From a virus: a DNA stretch of 54,883 nucleotides. The DNA is taken from the IMG/VR virus record IMGVR_UViG_3300008110_000071, positions 1 through 54,883 of that record, one strand, 5' to 3'. Positions 18,601-27,052 of this stretch are shown here, one piece after another. Both the position numbers and the translations under genes were made by a program. The notes under the pieces are model-generated. The model saw only the letters and a program-made list of their open reading frames with translations, was not told the DNA's origin and did not search any database. Numbering within the stretch: position 1 is the first letter of the stretch; each line of letters begins with the position of its first letter.

Positions 18601-21600
18601 AGTTTGTTGTTAATGCAAAAGTAGTTCTCACTCCATCTATCTGTTTAAATGTATCTATTGCAAAATTTTGATTTATACCATTATATGCATAATAGCAATA
18701 TATGTTATCAGTTAAAAGTGGAGCATCGGAGAAGGTAATATTTGAACCAGATATAGTATAATCAATTCCCGGTTTTTGATATACTCCGTTTCTAACAACA
18801 AACAAATGATATACTGAGATTGGAGTAAATAAAATTCCGTCTATTGAAATTGGCCAAGTAGTTCTTATTCCGTCAAAAAATTGTAAAGTGTCTAATAATA
18901 CATTTTTAGTATTTGCTGGAGATAATTGTCTATTAAAACGTAAAATATTATAAGTATCGGAATTTGCAGGCGCAGTTTGAAATGTTATTTTATTTTGAGA
19001 TACGGAATGAGTTTGTAAATCTGGTCTTAATAACGAATTATTTTTTATTGCAAATACATCACCAGTATTATTTGTATATTGTGGAACTCCTTTATCAGAT
19101 AAATTAAAAGTTTTTCTAGAAGAATTTTGAACTACATTTAATCTATCAAGGTTAGCCCCTTTAGATGTTAAATTATTTGCAAAATATTTGCTGTTAAAAT
19201 CAATAATAGTACATTTATTTGATGATGTGTACGTTTGCACAAAAGTAATAGACGAACCAGTAACTGAATATTGATCATGATCTAAAACATTATTATCAAT
19301 ATTAACTATTAAATTAATTTCTCCATTAATTGGAGTGTATGTAAGACCATTTCTATATGTTAAATTAAATGTTTTTGAAAACCCATTAAATATAATAGGA
19401 TTCAAAACTTCAACATAACTGGTTGAATATTCAGGGCTAGAATACATAAATTTAGTATCTATGCCATATACAGTATCTGAATTTTCAGTATATACTGTAC
19501 CATCAAGTAAATTTTTTGTTATTTCGTATGTTGATTTTGGAGATTTACTTGAATTGGCTTCAAGGTATTCGGTTAATTTTTGTAAATTTATTGGCTTTAC
19601 ATCAATAATTTTGCGGGTATTAATATCCCCTATATCTACAATTGAACAAGTTACATTTTCATCAATATACCATCCTACTAAATTTACAAAAGGATTATTA
19701 ATTAAATTGCTAAAGATTAACTGATTTCCGCTTAAAGAATAATTGGCTAATGGAGATAAATGAGTTTGATACACTCCATTAACAAATATCATCAAATTAC
19801 ATGTTGTTGATGGAGTGTAATTTATAGTATAATTAGCACCAGCTCCTGTAAATGTTAAAGCTTTTAAATTTGGATGGTATAAAACATTAAGATTATCAGC
19901 TTCTGATAATGTAATTGAATTAAACGTTAAAATATTTCCACTGAGAGTAAACGCTGTTTGTGCTTGTACAACACCATTAATTGAAATTATAAGTTGTTCT
20001 TTAGACGATGGAACTACTGGACTTGAATTCGCAGTTAATGTTACTTGATTTGAAAATAAAGTAGTTGTTAAAATTTGAAACGGACTTTGAATCCTTTGTA
20101 ATATAATATTATCACTGGAAGATACTGTAAACCTTGGAATATAATCTGACTCAGTTAAATAATATGATTCATATGGAAGTTGATATACACCATTACAAAA
20201 AGAAATACCATAATTAGTTTCACTGGCATTTTGATTAATAAATTCTAAGGGTACTTTAAATATATACTCTCCCAATTCAAACTCTACATCACTAATTACA
20301 TTAATCGTGATATAATTTTCATTAATTGCTGTAATAATACCAAATGATTTACTAAAACTGCCATAAACAATATCAGATACTAAAAATGATGATGCATCAA
20401 ATACTGCAATTTTTAATAAATTGGACTTCGGTAAATTTACAGTTAAATCAATTAAATTATTTAATGTAGACTTAAAAATAACTGAACTATTAAATACTTC
20501 TTCTTTTGTCTCAAAAAATTCTCGTTTGTTTTCAATTCTATGTTTTCCAAATACCTTAAATCCAGATACATGAGTATTATCAAGTACTTGATTTTTCCAT
20601 TCGGAAGTATTTCTATTTGATGTTATTGTATATGACCAATCTTGAGTATAATCACTATCAATAATTTTTTGACTTGAATCGCTAACAAAACCAAGATTAT
20701 CTAAAAATTTTGGTGTGTATTTAATATAAGGAGATCTTTTGCAATAAACTGAAGCATTACTAATACTTTGAATATTTCCATATAACACCCCAAGTGGGTC
20801 ATAAATCGCATCCCCATTTGAGATAGTTCCAGATATCACATAGTACTCTAATGTAGATGATTGCGAATCAAATTTTACAACTTCGGCTTTAACATTAGAT
20901 GTGGGAGTTCCAAATGTTAAAATATCACCCTGATTGAGCTGTTTTCTTTTTAATTTTGAATTAAAAGTTGCCCCAAAACCAAATTGGCTTTGGACACCAA
21001 TTGTAGGAAATGAAGTTAAATTATATTTACTTTTTAAAACATTAACTTTTCTAATAATTCCAGAATCAGCTATTATCTCAAACTCATAGTTTAAATCTAT
21101 TACACCATTTACAGTTATTTTATCCAATGAAGAATTATAATTGTTGCCACCATCTAAAACTTCAATAGAGTCCAATTCAAAATTATTAATAAGTTTGGCA
21201 CTGTTTGGAATTTTTAACTGATACTTAGTATTTTTATTACCAATTAGTTCATTGCCAACCGAATCATATGTAAACTTCGTAAGCTTTCCTACCTCAGACG
21301 AATTTAGTTGAATAAGTGCTCCAGTGCCAAATTGAGAATTTATTCCGATTACTTCCGGCAATTTAGAATAATTTTTTCCATAATTTGAAATATTAATGGT
21401 ATTAATAGGACCTAATGCGGTAAGTGAATTAGTAATATACGATATGTTTTCCAATGATAATGTTGTCAAATTTGTTAAATTTTCTACTGCAAATTTAGTA
21501 GTTGATATTACACTGAAAACTGTTTGATTTCCTAAATTAGCATTAAACTTTACCTTGTCTCCAACTAATAAACCATGATTTTCACTAGTCGTAAATACTA

Positions 21601-23713
21601 TACAATTTTGCTCATTAATTTCACTAAAATTAACTAAAGTTAATTGCTTTCCAACAATGCTAGAAATTTGTGCAGAAAATCCACTACCAATATTTCCCAC
21701 ATTGCTTATAATTAATTTATCATTTACTTTATAGTTAGTTCCTGCGTTTTCTATAATTACACTATCTATTTTTCCACTATTATATTGACTAGATTTTAAT
21801 ATAGTTTTATTAAATTTTAACGATGGAACTTCTAACTCATATACATCATTTGAGTACAGTCTACCCCCATCTTCAATAATTGGAGCTGATGGTAGTGCAT
21901 GTAATCGTAATAGAACTGGAGTAGAATTTCTATCTCCATTAACATAACCTTTAATAAAATATGTAAGTTCTCCAGAAGTTAAACAATTTCTACCATATAG
22001 ATGGATATCACTGCCAGATACTACACTAACAGTTCCATTTCCCACTAAAGTACAATTTAAAAATTGAGTATTATTTTTACTTTGGTAGTTTATTATTGTA
22101 TTATTTACAAACAATTTCCCATTAGTCTTTGGAAAATTGAAAGTTGATTCTACTGAAATAGTAGAATTTGATGATGATGTAATATTATTAGTAGTAGAAG
22201 TAACTTTTGTTGATGATGGAAGATATAAATTTTTATACTTTAGTGATTTTTGTAATTCAAACTCATATAAAACATCACTTATTTTTGAAATTTCAGAAAC
22301 TACTAATGATGTACCTGGAATATTATTAGCAGAATCTTTAGATTGCACCAATTCAATTAAATTTATACCATCTAAATTTGATATTGGACTATAATTAGAT
22401 ATCAACTCACAACGTACAGCTATTTTTTCGTAAAATACTGCAGAAGATGGTTTAAATACATAATTTTTTGGATATTCTATAGTAGGATTTTCAGAAATAA
22501 TCTCAATAGCAGGATTTCCTTCTTTGTTGATATCTGTTACTGGATATGCTTTTGAAATAAATGCTCTTGGATTTTCCCCACCTTCTCCAATAATTTTGTC
22601 ATCAATTTTAAAATATCCAATAACATCATACAAAATTAGTTCATTTGTGCCAGAATCCCAGGTATCTACTTTTGCAGTTCCGGTAGTGACTCCATTTGAA
22701 TCTACATTATAAATTTGTTGATCTTGAATAAATGTTCTTGGTCTTATTCTTGCACTAATTGGACCAATATAATTTTCTCCTTCATTTATAACTGAGACCT
22801 GAGTAATAGCACCAGATGAATTCATCTGAGTTACTTTCATTTGAGCTGAAACTGGCACAACAACTTCACCTGGCATTTTTTTACCAATACCAGAACCAAT
22901 AATTTCAATTAATGGTTCGGCAACCAAGTTGCCATTGTCTAATTCGTAATAATAATTATTGCCGCCAGAAATTAAAGTAAATGTATCAATTTTTCCTGTG
23001 TAATTTAAAATATCAATGACCGCACCAGAACCTCTAGGCGTGAGACGTATCTTTACCTTCTTATCGTTAAATAAAATTCTGAATAAAATTTTATGAGATT
23101 CTTCACTTCCTTTAGCGGAATAAAAAGATTTTATATTTTTTAAAAATGTGATTAAATTTAGATCTTTTGCTAATACTTCTGGTAGGATTGGAGAAATTTC
23201 AGATTTTATTCTCTTTAAAAATTCCTGAGTAAAATAATATGCAATATTAACTACTTGAGATCCACCAGCATGAGAAACAGCGACAGAACCTTGTTTATAT
23301 ACTACCTGATTATATGGAACACTTTCAAACACAAACGCAGAAGTTCCACGAACACAGTCAATAAATTGAGTTGCGGTTTTTTCCTTGTAAAAAATTATTT
23401 CTCCATCAATTGAAAGATACCCATTTTTGTCGGGAAATCCTTTAGTGGATATTACGGTGATAATATCAGAACTATCTGTTAAATGAGATTGTAAATTTGT
23501 ATATTGTGTTAAACTAGCTAGAGTATAACTTCCAATATTATAATAATTAATTAAGTTAGTAACTAAATCTAACGAATTATACTTGGTTTCCTGAGATTCA
23601 TAATATGAATTTAAAAATGAAATGAATTTTGGATTATCTTGGGAAACAAAGTTTGGTAACTGCTTTTCAATCAGTGAAGAAATATTTACAATTTTTTCCT
23701 TTAGACTGTTCAT
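15671..23713 (-). CDS. 7: Giant gp7-like baseplate wedge protein, 2680 aa
   Basis: The N-terminal 230 residues carry the gp7-like pattern: QLPNFVSQDNPKFISFLNSYYES..., LPEVLAKDLNLITFLKNIKSFYSAKGSEESHKILFRILF. Position between gp6 and gp8 supports the call. T4 gp7 has 1032 aa, so this is about 2.6 times longer. Most of the excess is a tandem array of units of the type 'xxxNGxxQxPxxDYTxxGxxIxFxxxPxxxDxI', about 75-80 residues apart, from about residue 1170 to 2370. Three 'GxLxIxxExIxYxxKxxTQFxxCxRG' modules occur near residues 98-125, 540-565 and the C-terminus. It ends overlapping the gp8 promoter region. Likely a baseplate initiator decorated with adhesion modules. Confidence 0.82.
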   Translation of the reverse strand: MNSLKEKIVNISSLIEKQLPNFVSQDNPKFISFLNSYYESQETKYNSLDLVTNLINYYNIGSYTLASLTQYTNLQSHLTDSSDIITVISTKGFPDKNGYLSIDGEIIFYKEKTATQFIDCVRGTSAFVFESVPYNQVVYKQGSVAVSHAGGSQVVNIAYYFTQEFLKRIKSEISPILPEVLAKDLNLITFLKNIKSFYSAKGSEESHKILFRILFNDKKVKIRLTPRGSGAVIDILNYTGKIDTFTLISGGNNYYYELDNGNLVAEPLIEIIGSGIGKKMPGEVVVPVSAQMKVTQMNSSGAITQVSVINEGENYIGPISARIRPRTFIQDQQIYNVDSNGVTTGTAKVDTWDSGTNELILYDVIGYFKIDDKIIGEGGENPRAFISKAYPVTDINKEGNPAIEIISENPTIEYPKNYVFKPSSAVFYEKIAVRCELISNYSPISNLDGINLIELVQSKDSANNIPGTSLVVSEISKISDVLYEFELQKSLKYKNLYLPSSTKVTSTTNNITSSSNSTISVESTFNFPKTNGKLFVNNTIINYQSKNNTQFLNCTLVGNGTVSVVSGSDIHLYGRNCLTSGELTYFIKGYVNGDRNSTPVLLRLHALPSAPIIEDGGRLYSNDVYELEVPSLKFNKTILKSSQYNSGKIDSVIIENAGTNYKVNDKLIISNVGNIGSGFSAQISSIVGKQLTLVNFSEINEQNCIVFTTSENHGLLVGDKVKFNANLGNQTVFSVISTTKFAVENLTNLTTLSLENISYITNSLTALGPINTINISNYGKNYSKLPEVIGINSQFGTGALIQLNSSEVGKLTKFTYDSVGNELIGNKNTKYQLKIPNSAKLINNFELDSIEVLDGGNNYNSSLDKITVNGVIDLNYEFEIIADSGIIRKVNVLKSKYNLTSFPTIGVQSQFGFGATFNSKLKRKQLNQGDILTFGTPTSNVKAEVVKFDSQSSTLEYYVISGTISNGDAIYDPLGVLYGNIQSISNASVYCKRSPYIKYTPKFLDNLGFVSDSSQKIIDSDYTQDWSYTITSNRNTSEWKNQVLDNTHVSGFKVFGKHRIENKREFFETKEEVFNSSVIFKSTLNNLIDLTVNLPKSNLLKIAVFDASSFLVSDIVYGSFSKSFGIITAINENYITINVISDVEFELGEYIFKVPLEFINQNASETNYGISFCNGVYQLPYESYYLTESDYIPRFTVSSSDNIILQRIQSPFQILTTTLFSNQVTLTANSSPVVPSSKEQLIISINGVVQAQTAFTLSGNILTFNSITLSEADNLNVLYHPNLKALTFTGAGANYTINYTPSTTCNLMIFVNGVYQTHLSPLANYSLSGNQLIFSNLINNPFVNLVGWYIDENVTCSIVDIGDINTRKIIDVKPINLQKLTEYLEANSSKSPKSTYEITKNLLDGTVYTENSDTVYGIDTKFMYSSPEYSTSYVEVLNPIIFNGFSKTFNLTYRNGLTYTPINGEINLIVNIDNNVLDHDQYSVTGSSITFVQTYTSSNKCTIIDFNSKYFANNLTSKGANLDRLNVVQNSSRKTFNLSDKGVPQYTNNTGDVFAIKNNSLLRPDLQTHSVSQNKITFQTAPANSDTYNILRFNRQLSPANTKNVLLDTLQFFDGIRTTWPISIDGILFTPISVYHLFVVRNGVYQKPGIDYTISGSNITFSDAPLLTDNIYCYYAYNGINQNFAIDTFKQIDGVRTTFALTTNYVSSQVYSSSNLIITRNGVYQKPDVDYTIGGNSNARYIQFDSPLTTQEPLHIVNYKSNDLVNITNRFTQYNTTTLQYTSQTPAVDINTLLIFVNGTLQVGNSWSFDSGTNRLIFAGFVSLSFDNVTILAFQNQKRTFDTITTVSGVETYSLQINGSPIATEPPINSDLIVSINGVYQLPTTSYSVSGSLITIPGILAGSEVHIYQIGSNETEIIDDFDDNYSKSTYKLLSNYSSVNPVEISDILLLRNGIVQNPEVDYTTGNGFITFTTNITVEDDIYLLYCHGNDKISITNINGTTITLASSIPPEQYKNIIVYLDGTNQFYNDNFTISGNTITLSENIPITNAFVIKTVATTTIDKFDDYTDGYRTKFRTYYNNNNLVVADIVTDADILVSINGRIQHPGVQYTLSSQRGMVYFTQPPNPTDVIFMVRMHGNTVVNLTATGTANRYTLSQSISTAERSNLCIFGTTQWCFEELQNFSYVNTNNVDLNITQNISSTLFGIKFEGLIKLLDQINTPYNGVNTKFNMFLNEQNFTPVGTIENDSIASESSIIITKNGKILDPGVDYTLQGDNNSQIQFTTAPVSTDIISVKSVGSFLKLQTITSGFGGKVYNLKKIDATDYYPNAVIERPRKHENQILVIKNGNIQSPLYDYYIDNNKIVFTNNITGTNKLTILDFRGTYSDVNTTDISYQISPGDTLAIDGEENSRIVTSVLSPTVLKTEPYTGNKASGFSANTTIANGKVTSFNITAGGNNYTDPVILVAKGSGYNAVGSATIDINSGNAVVGPVKIQIEGYDQYVNPTVVATAYSYVEQQNLTSKSSVTFATKLNETMNSSQEFVKIFNSYRFGSSNIQITVNSSTGSGATFIPFVSNGRVTKVQLINGGSNYNEKDIEIKVVGGGGFGCIIEPVLNSSGTITSINLKNKGEGYDSYKVIIDSEIIEYTIINTDEAYPRLFGCTRGSNATSHTQNTLVYFDGFI
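16600..20200 (-). repeat. Array of about 14 tandem ~78-residue beta repeats inside the gp7-like gene
   Basis: Recurring coding units contain NGVYQKPxxDYTxxGxxIxF or close variants. Clear copies are near residues 1174, 1243, 1311, 1474, 1564, 1638, 1724, 1800, 1879, 1948, 2024, 2103, 2263 and 2344. The two larger gaps (1311-1474 and 2103-2263) are about twice the period, so each may hide a decayed copy. The repeats are diverged in DNA sequence. Confidence 0.8.
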
Positions 23714-25878
23714 GAGCAGATATCTGGGGTAACTGGAGTAAAGTCTTCAATAGTTGGATCTGGTGGTGGACATCCATATTCTGCAAGCTTTTGCTTGGTA
23801 TCATTATCCATGTAGTTTTGAGCTTGAATTTTATTATATAGTGCAATGCAAGGATCTACTGGATCTGTTGGTTGCTCTATAGTTTGGCTACCATCTGGAT
23901 TTGTTGTTGTCGCAGTTCCATCATCACCAACTACTGTAACACTTCCATCTGGATTGTTAGTTGTAGTTCCAGGAACATTAGAAACTGGAGGAATTCCTAA
24001 TGGATCACCAATTGGCGTTGTAGGTGGAACTAAAGTATCTGGAGTTGGTAATGGCTGAACAGTACTAGTTTGGGATCCAGTAGAAGATCCTATATCAATA
24101 TAATCCACTTTAATTGGAGTAACTACTGGATATGTGTCGGCTCCTGTGGTTATATCTGGATTATCTGGAATAACATAGATATTTATCGGGGAGGTCTGAC
24201 ATGCAGTTAGGGAAAATTCTACTAATCCAAGTTCATAATCTATAGTTCCTACAATTGCTACGACTCTTCCCTTTTCGGTCATTAAGTATACTGTTCCATC
24301 TTTTTCACAACCAGAAAAATTATTGGAAAATCCAACTAAAAATAGCGGAGTATTATACCCCTTAACGCAGAATGGATCACTGATTAAAGTATACTTACTA
24401 TCAATATTATTTTTTAGTCTAGTATAGTAATCTAAGGTATACCTATAGCGTACATTTTCAAATAACTGAACGATTCTTCTAAATATTGGCTTTACAACGA
24501 CAAACTTAACTGCTGGTTCGATATCTCTAATAAGACAAATTAATTTAGATGATGAAAATAGACCATTGAAATTTTTAAACTCATCATCTAAATTATAATC
24601 TGATATAATTTGTCTTGTTAAATTGATAAGAGTTAATTTATCTTTATTTGTTTTACTCTGATCATAAATGACATCAATGTATAAGTCAATGAAGAATGGA
24701 ATAGCATCTTCTATAACTGGAGTTACAGAACCTACTGCATATTTCTTCAATTCATTGACAATTTTGGTTTTTTCTACAATTGAAATAGTGGAGCCAATCT
24801 TTGGCTTGATTGAGATGAAAACTTTACCAAATTCTGGAGGTGATTTAGTTTCTCCGCCAATAACCCTAATCAAATCTGCATTTGAGTAAATATTTTGCAG
24901 GATGCTTTCATAGTCACTATTTACTACTGCTCTTTGCTGAGATGCATAATATCTAGGGGCTCTATATTTTATTGATTTGATTGATTCAAACTCGGATCCA
25001 CCATCAGTTTTTGCACTGAGTGCAGTTACTGCAATATTTGTAGGAGATATAACTGCGGAATCGCCAGTTATAGTACCAATGAATTTTAATTGTGAAGTTG
25101 CAATCTGATTTGCGACAGATCCACTAGACACAATATATCTAATAATAACAATTTCACCGTTTTGTAGTTTTCTTCCAATTATATCGTCTCCAAAAATAAT
25201 TTCGTATTTTTGATCTTGAACTTCTTCAACAAAAAATACTCTATCTGATGCAGTTATACCTACAATACCAAGTTTTCGTTGATATTCAACTTCTAAATTT
25301 GTTGATGGATCTGAAATTATAAAAACTTTAATAGAATCTGCATCTACAAAGTTATTTGGGACAAAAAAACGTTGGTTTTCGTTGGCATCATTTACAGTGT
25401 ATCTAATGCTAAATTCGGAGCCCTCGACTAACTCTATATTTTGAACTGTTACTGAAGAACTTCCTTGAGTATTTACATTCAGCGCATTTCTAAGTAAAAA
25501 TGTATATACTTTATTATTTTGAGTTGTTGAAAATAGTGGCCCAGCACTAATATTTACTGATTGATAATTTTGAACATTATTTACTGTAATATTATAATTT
25601 ACTTTTGCTGAAGTATATGAATTTGGTGTATATCCTAATCTCTTTGCATGTGAAACTACATTATCACGAAGAACTGCAGTATCTAAGTTAAGTTCATTAG
25701 CCGCCATATTGATGTTATATGACGAATACATGCTATTATACGCTAAAATATCCACTAACATGGATAAGTTAGATCCTTCAAAATCGTAATCTTGGAAATC
25801 AGTCTTACTTCTGATAAAATTTTTAATGGATTCTCTGATTTGATTAAATTCTAAAGCAGAGATAGTAGGTAGTTCCAT
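23710..25878 (-). CDS. 6: Baseplate wedge protein gp6-like
   Basis: Structural ring protein of the baseplate. At 722 aa it compares with T4 gp6 (660 aa). The N-terminal block, IRESIKNFIRSKTDFQDYDFEGSNLSMLVDILAYNSMYSSYNINMAANELNLDTAVLRDNVVSHAKRLGYTP, is diagnostic. A J-like core follows (KSIKYRAPRYYASQQRAVVNSDYESIL). The C-terminal 130 residues are a Pro/Thr/Gly-rich tail with a NPDGSVTVVGDDGTATTTNPDGSQTI beta-repeat and short cysteine-containing ends, not part of the core fold. The stop overlaps the gp7-like start. Confidence 0.93.
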   Translation of the reverse strand: MELPTISALEFNQIRESIKNFIRSKTDFQDYDFEGSNLSMLVDILAYNSMYSSYNINMAANELNLDTAVLRDNVVSHAKRLGYTPNSYTSAKVNYNITVNNVQNYQSVNISAGPLFSTTQNNKVYTFLLRNALNVNTQGSSSVTVQNIELVEGSEFSIRYTVNDANENQRFFVPNNFVDADSIKVFIISDPSTNLEVEYQRKLGIVGITASDRVFFVEEVQDQKYEIIFGDDIIGRKLQNGEIVIIRYIVSSGSVANQIATSQLKFIGTITGDSAVISPTNIAVTALSAKTDGGSEFESIKSIKYRAPRYYASQQRAVVNSDYESILQNIYSNADLIRVIGGETKSPPEFGKVFISIKPKIGSTISIVEKTKIVNELKKYAVGSVTPVIEDAIPFFIDLYIDVIYDQSKTNKDKLTLINLTRQIISDYNLDDEFKNFNGLFSSSKLICLIRDIEPAVKFVVVKPIFRRIVQLFENVRYRYTLDYYTRLKNNIDSKYTLISDPFCVKGYNTPLFLVGFSNNFSGCEKDGTVYLMTEKGRVVAIVGTIDYELGLVEFSLTACQTSPINIYVIPDNPDITTGADTYPVVTPIKVDYIDIGSSTGSQTSTVQPLPTPDTLVPPTTPIGDPLGIPPVSNVPGTTTNNPDGSVTVVGDDGTATTTNPDGSQTIEQPTDPVDPCIALYNKIQAQNYMDNDTKQKLAEYGCPPPDPTIEDFTPVTPDICS

Positions 25879-25881
25879 TTA

Positions 25882-26298
25882 TTAACTTTCTCTTACGAGG
25901 ATAAAATCTACGGTTTGTACTATAGGTGGTAATCCAACAATAAAATAATCTATAATTACTTCAAACTCATTAGAGTCATCTTCTACATTAACTGTAATAT
26001 TATTAAGTGTTATTCTAGGTTCATAGCTGAGTAGTACAGTTTCAATTTCTTCAATCAATGAATTTGCAGAGAATGTAGTAGTTAACTCAAATAGGTAACT
26101 GGTGGTATCAGTTCCAATGAGAGGATTAAACAGTCTTTCTCCCAATTTAGTCAATACTAAATTTTTGACTGATTGCTTAATTGCCTCTTCATTTTTTAAT
26201 ACTACAAGGTCTTTAGTCACAGGATTTAGTCCAAAATTTAAACTAATGTCCTTAAATGACCTAGAAATTTTGCCTAACTCTTGTGAAACAGTTGACAT
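25882..26298 (-). CDS. 25: Baseplate wedge protein gp25-like
   Basis: This 138-aa protein is close to T4 gp25 (132 aa), the conserved 'lysozyme-fold' core of contractile baseplates. Family markers are DLVVLKNEEAIKQSVKNLVLTKLGERLFNPLIGTDTTSYLFE (residues about 30-71; EAI...N.ll...GER.fnP..G.). The C-terminal PPIVQTVDFILVRES is also typical. It stands 3 bases from gp6. Confidence 0.94.
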   Translation of the reverse strand: MSTVSQELGKISRSFKDISLNFGLNPVTKDLVVLKNEEAIKQSVKNLVLTKLGERLFNPLIGTDTTSYLFELTTTFSANSLIEEIETVLLSYEPRITLNNITVNVEDDSNEFEVIIDYFIVGLPPIVQTVDFILVRES

Positions 26299-26323
26299 TT
26301 AAATAAAGTACTATAATTATAAA

Positions 26324-26479
26324 CTATTTAGATGTATCTTCAAAGTATTCACAGTAATCTACAGAGTAGATTTTCTTCTTTTTCTTTGGCAAAGGAGCAT
26401 AATCTGTAATTAATCTTGTAGTTCCCCACATTTGCTTCATATATGTGGTATCCCTATCGGGATTTGGATGAATCGCCAT
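26324..26479 (-). CDS. Small hypothetical protein, 51 aa
   Basis: The ATG at 26479 opens MAIHPNPDRDTTYMKQMWGTT, followed by a lysine run (PKKKKKIYSVDY) and an acidic end (CEYFEDTSK). It is not recognised. It is placed between the 47-aa gene's terminator and gp25, after a CATAAATA late-like box, so it is probably the first gene of the gp25-gp6 transcript. Coding is supported by the clean frame and position. Confidence 0.6.
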   Translation of the reverse strand: MAIHPNPDRDTTYMKQMWGTTRLITDYAPLPKKKKKIYSVDYCEYFEDTSK

Positions 26480-26540
26480 CTGTTTTCTCCAAAAAATGGG
26501 TCTAACAGAACTTTTAAAGGGGTTGCTATCCCTTCGGTAG

Positions 26541-26548
26541 TATTTATG
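26541..26548 (-). promoter_or_regulatory. Late promoter-like box CATAAATA
   Basis: This is one mismatch from TATAAATA. It lies on the minus strand just downstream of the terminator at 26552-26574 and 62 bases before the 51-aa gene. It could restart late transcription for gp25, gp6 and gp7. Confidence 0.45.
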
Positions 26549-26551
26549 GAC

Positions 26552-26574
26552 AAAAAAAGGGGTCTTTCGACCCC
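26552..26574 (-). terminator. Rho-independent terminator
   Basis: On the minus strand a 6-bp stem GGGGTC/GACCCC with a 4-base loop (GAAA) is followed by seven T residues. It lies 10 bases after the stop of the 47-aa gene and ends the transcript of the PAAR and 1081-aa genes. Confidence 0.85.
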
Positions 26575-26583
26575 GTTTTAATA

Positions 26584-26727
26584 TTATTTTCCTTGTCCTC
26601 GGTAAGCTTTCTTGCGTCCATTACGACTTGAAGCAGAAAGTCGAGTGTTCTTTGAGCGCCCTTGACGGGTCATCTTGGGATTTCCTGGTGTGTAGCTAGA
26701 TTTGTTGAAACTGGGTGCTTTTGCCAT
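26584..26727 (-). CDS. Small basic protein, 47 aa
   Basis: The ATG at 26727 gives MAKAPSFNKSSYTPGNPKMT followed by a very basic end (RQGRSKNTRLSASSRNGRKK, then AYRGQGK). No function recognised; the pattern is like small basic cyanophage proteins located near the baseplate genes. It begins 2 bases before the PAAR gene's stop region and ends just before a strong terminator. Nucleic-acid or virion binding is possible given the charge. Confidence 0.7.
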   Translation of the reverse strand: MAKAPSFNKSSYTPGNPKMTRQGRSKNTRLSASSRNGRKKAYRGQGK

Positions 26728-26728
26728 G

Positions 26729-27052
26729 TTAGTTCACGAAAACGTTGGTGGGTACAGGTAGTATTGTACGTGGAGAAACGGTATTTGTCAAGTCCCCTAC
26801 GTGTGCGGATGGCCGACCATTAATAAAGACCTTGCTGGGGGCAATGATAGCCCTGGCAAGAGGAACACAAGTAGTGTCTGGGCATACAGGAAAGCCTGGA
26901 GCAGGGGTTAGAACGTCCCCTGCTTTGGCTCTGGGGCGGCCATTGGCAAATACCGTCGCCACGATAGGAGTGACGATATTTGGGGGGTAGACACAGCATG
27001 GTCTGAATGAAATGGAATCTGGATTTCCTAATCCTGCTATGGGTCTTGTCAT
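26729..27052 (-). CDS. PAAR-motif tail spike tip protein (gp5.4-like)
   Basis: PAAR proteins form the sharp tip of contractile tail spikes. In T4 this is gp5.4. This 107-aa protein has the PAAR signatures: TVFANGRPRAKAGDVLTP (about residues 33-50) and KVFINGRPSAHVGDLTN (about 73-89), with Pro-Ala-Ala-Arg-type turns and Cys residues (CCV, CPDTTC) that may bind a metal with nearby histidine. The gene overlaps the start of the 1081-aa gene's end and precedes gp25, in the central-hub part of the cluster. Confidence 0.88.
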   Translation of the reverse strand: MTRPIAGLGNPDSISFRPCCVYPPNIVTPIVATVFANGRPRAKAGDVLTPAPGFPVCPDTTCVPLARAIIAPSKVFINGRPSAHVGDLTNTVSPRTILPVPTNVFVN

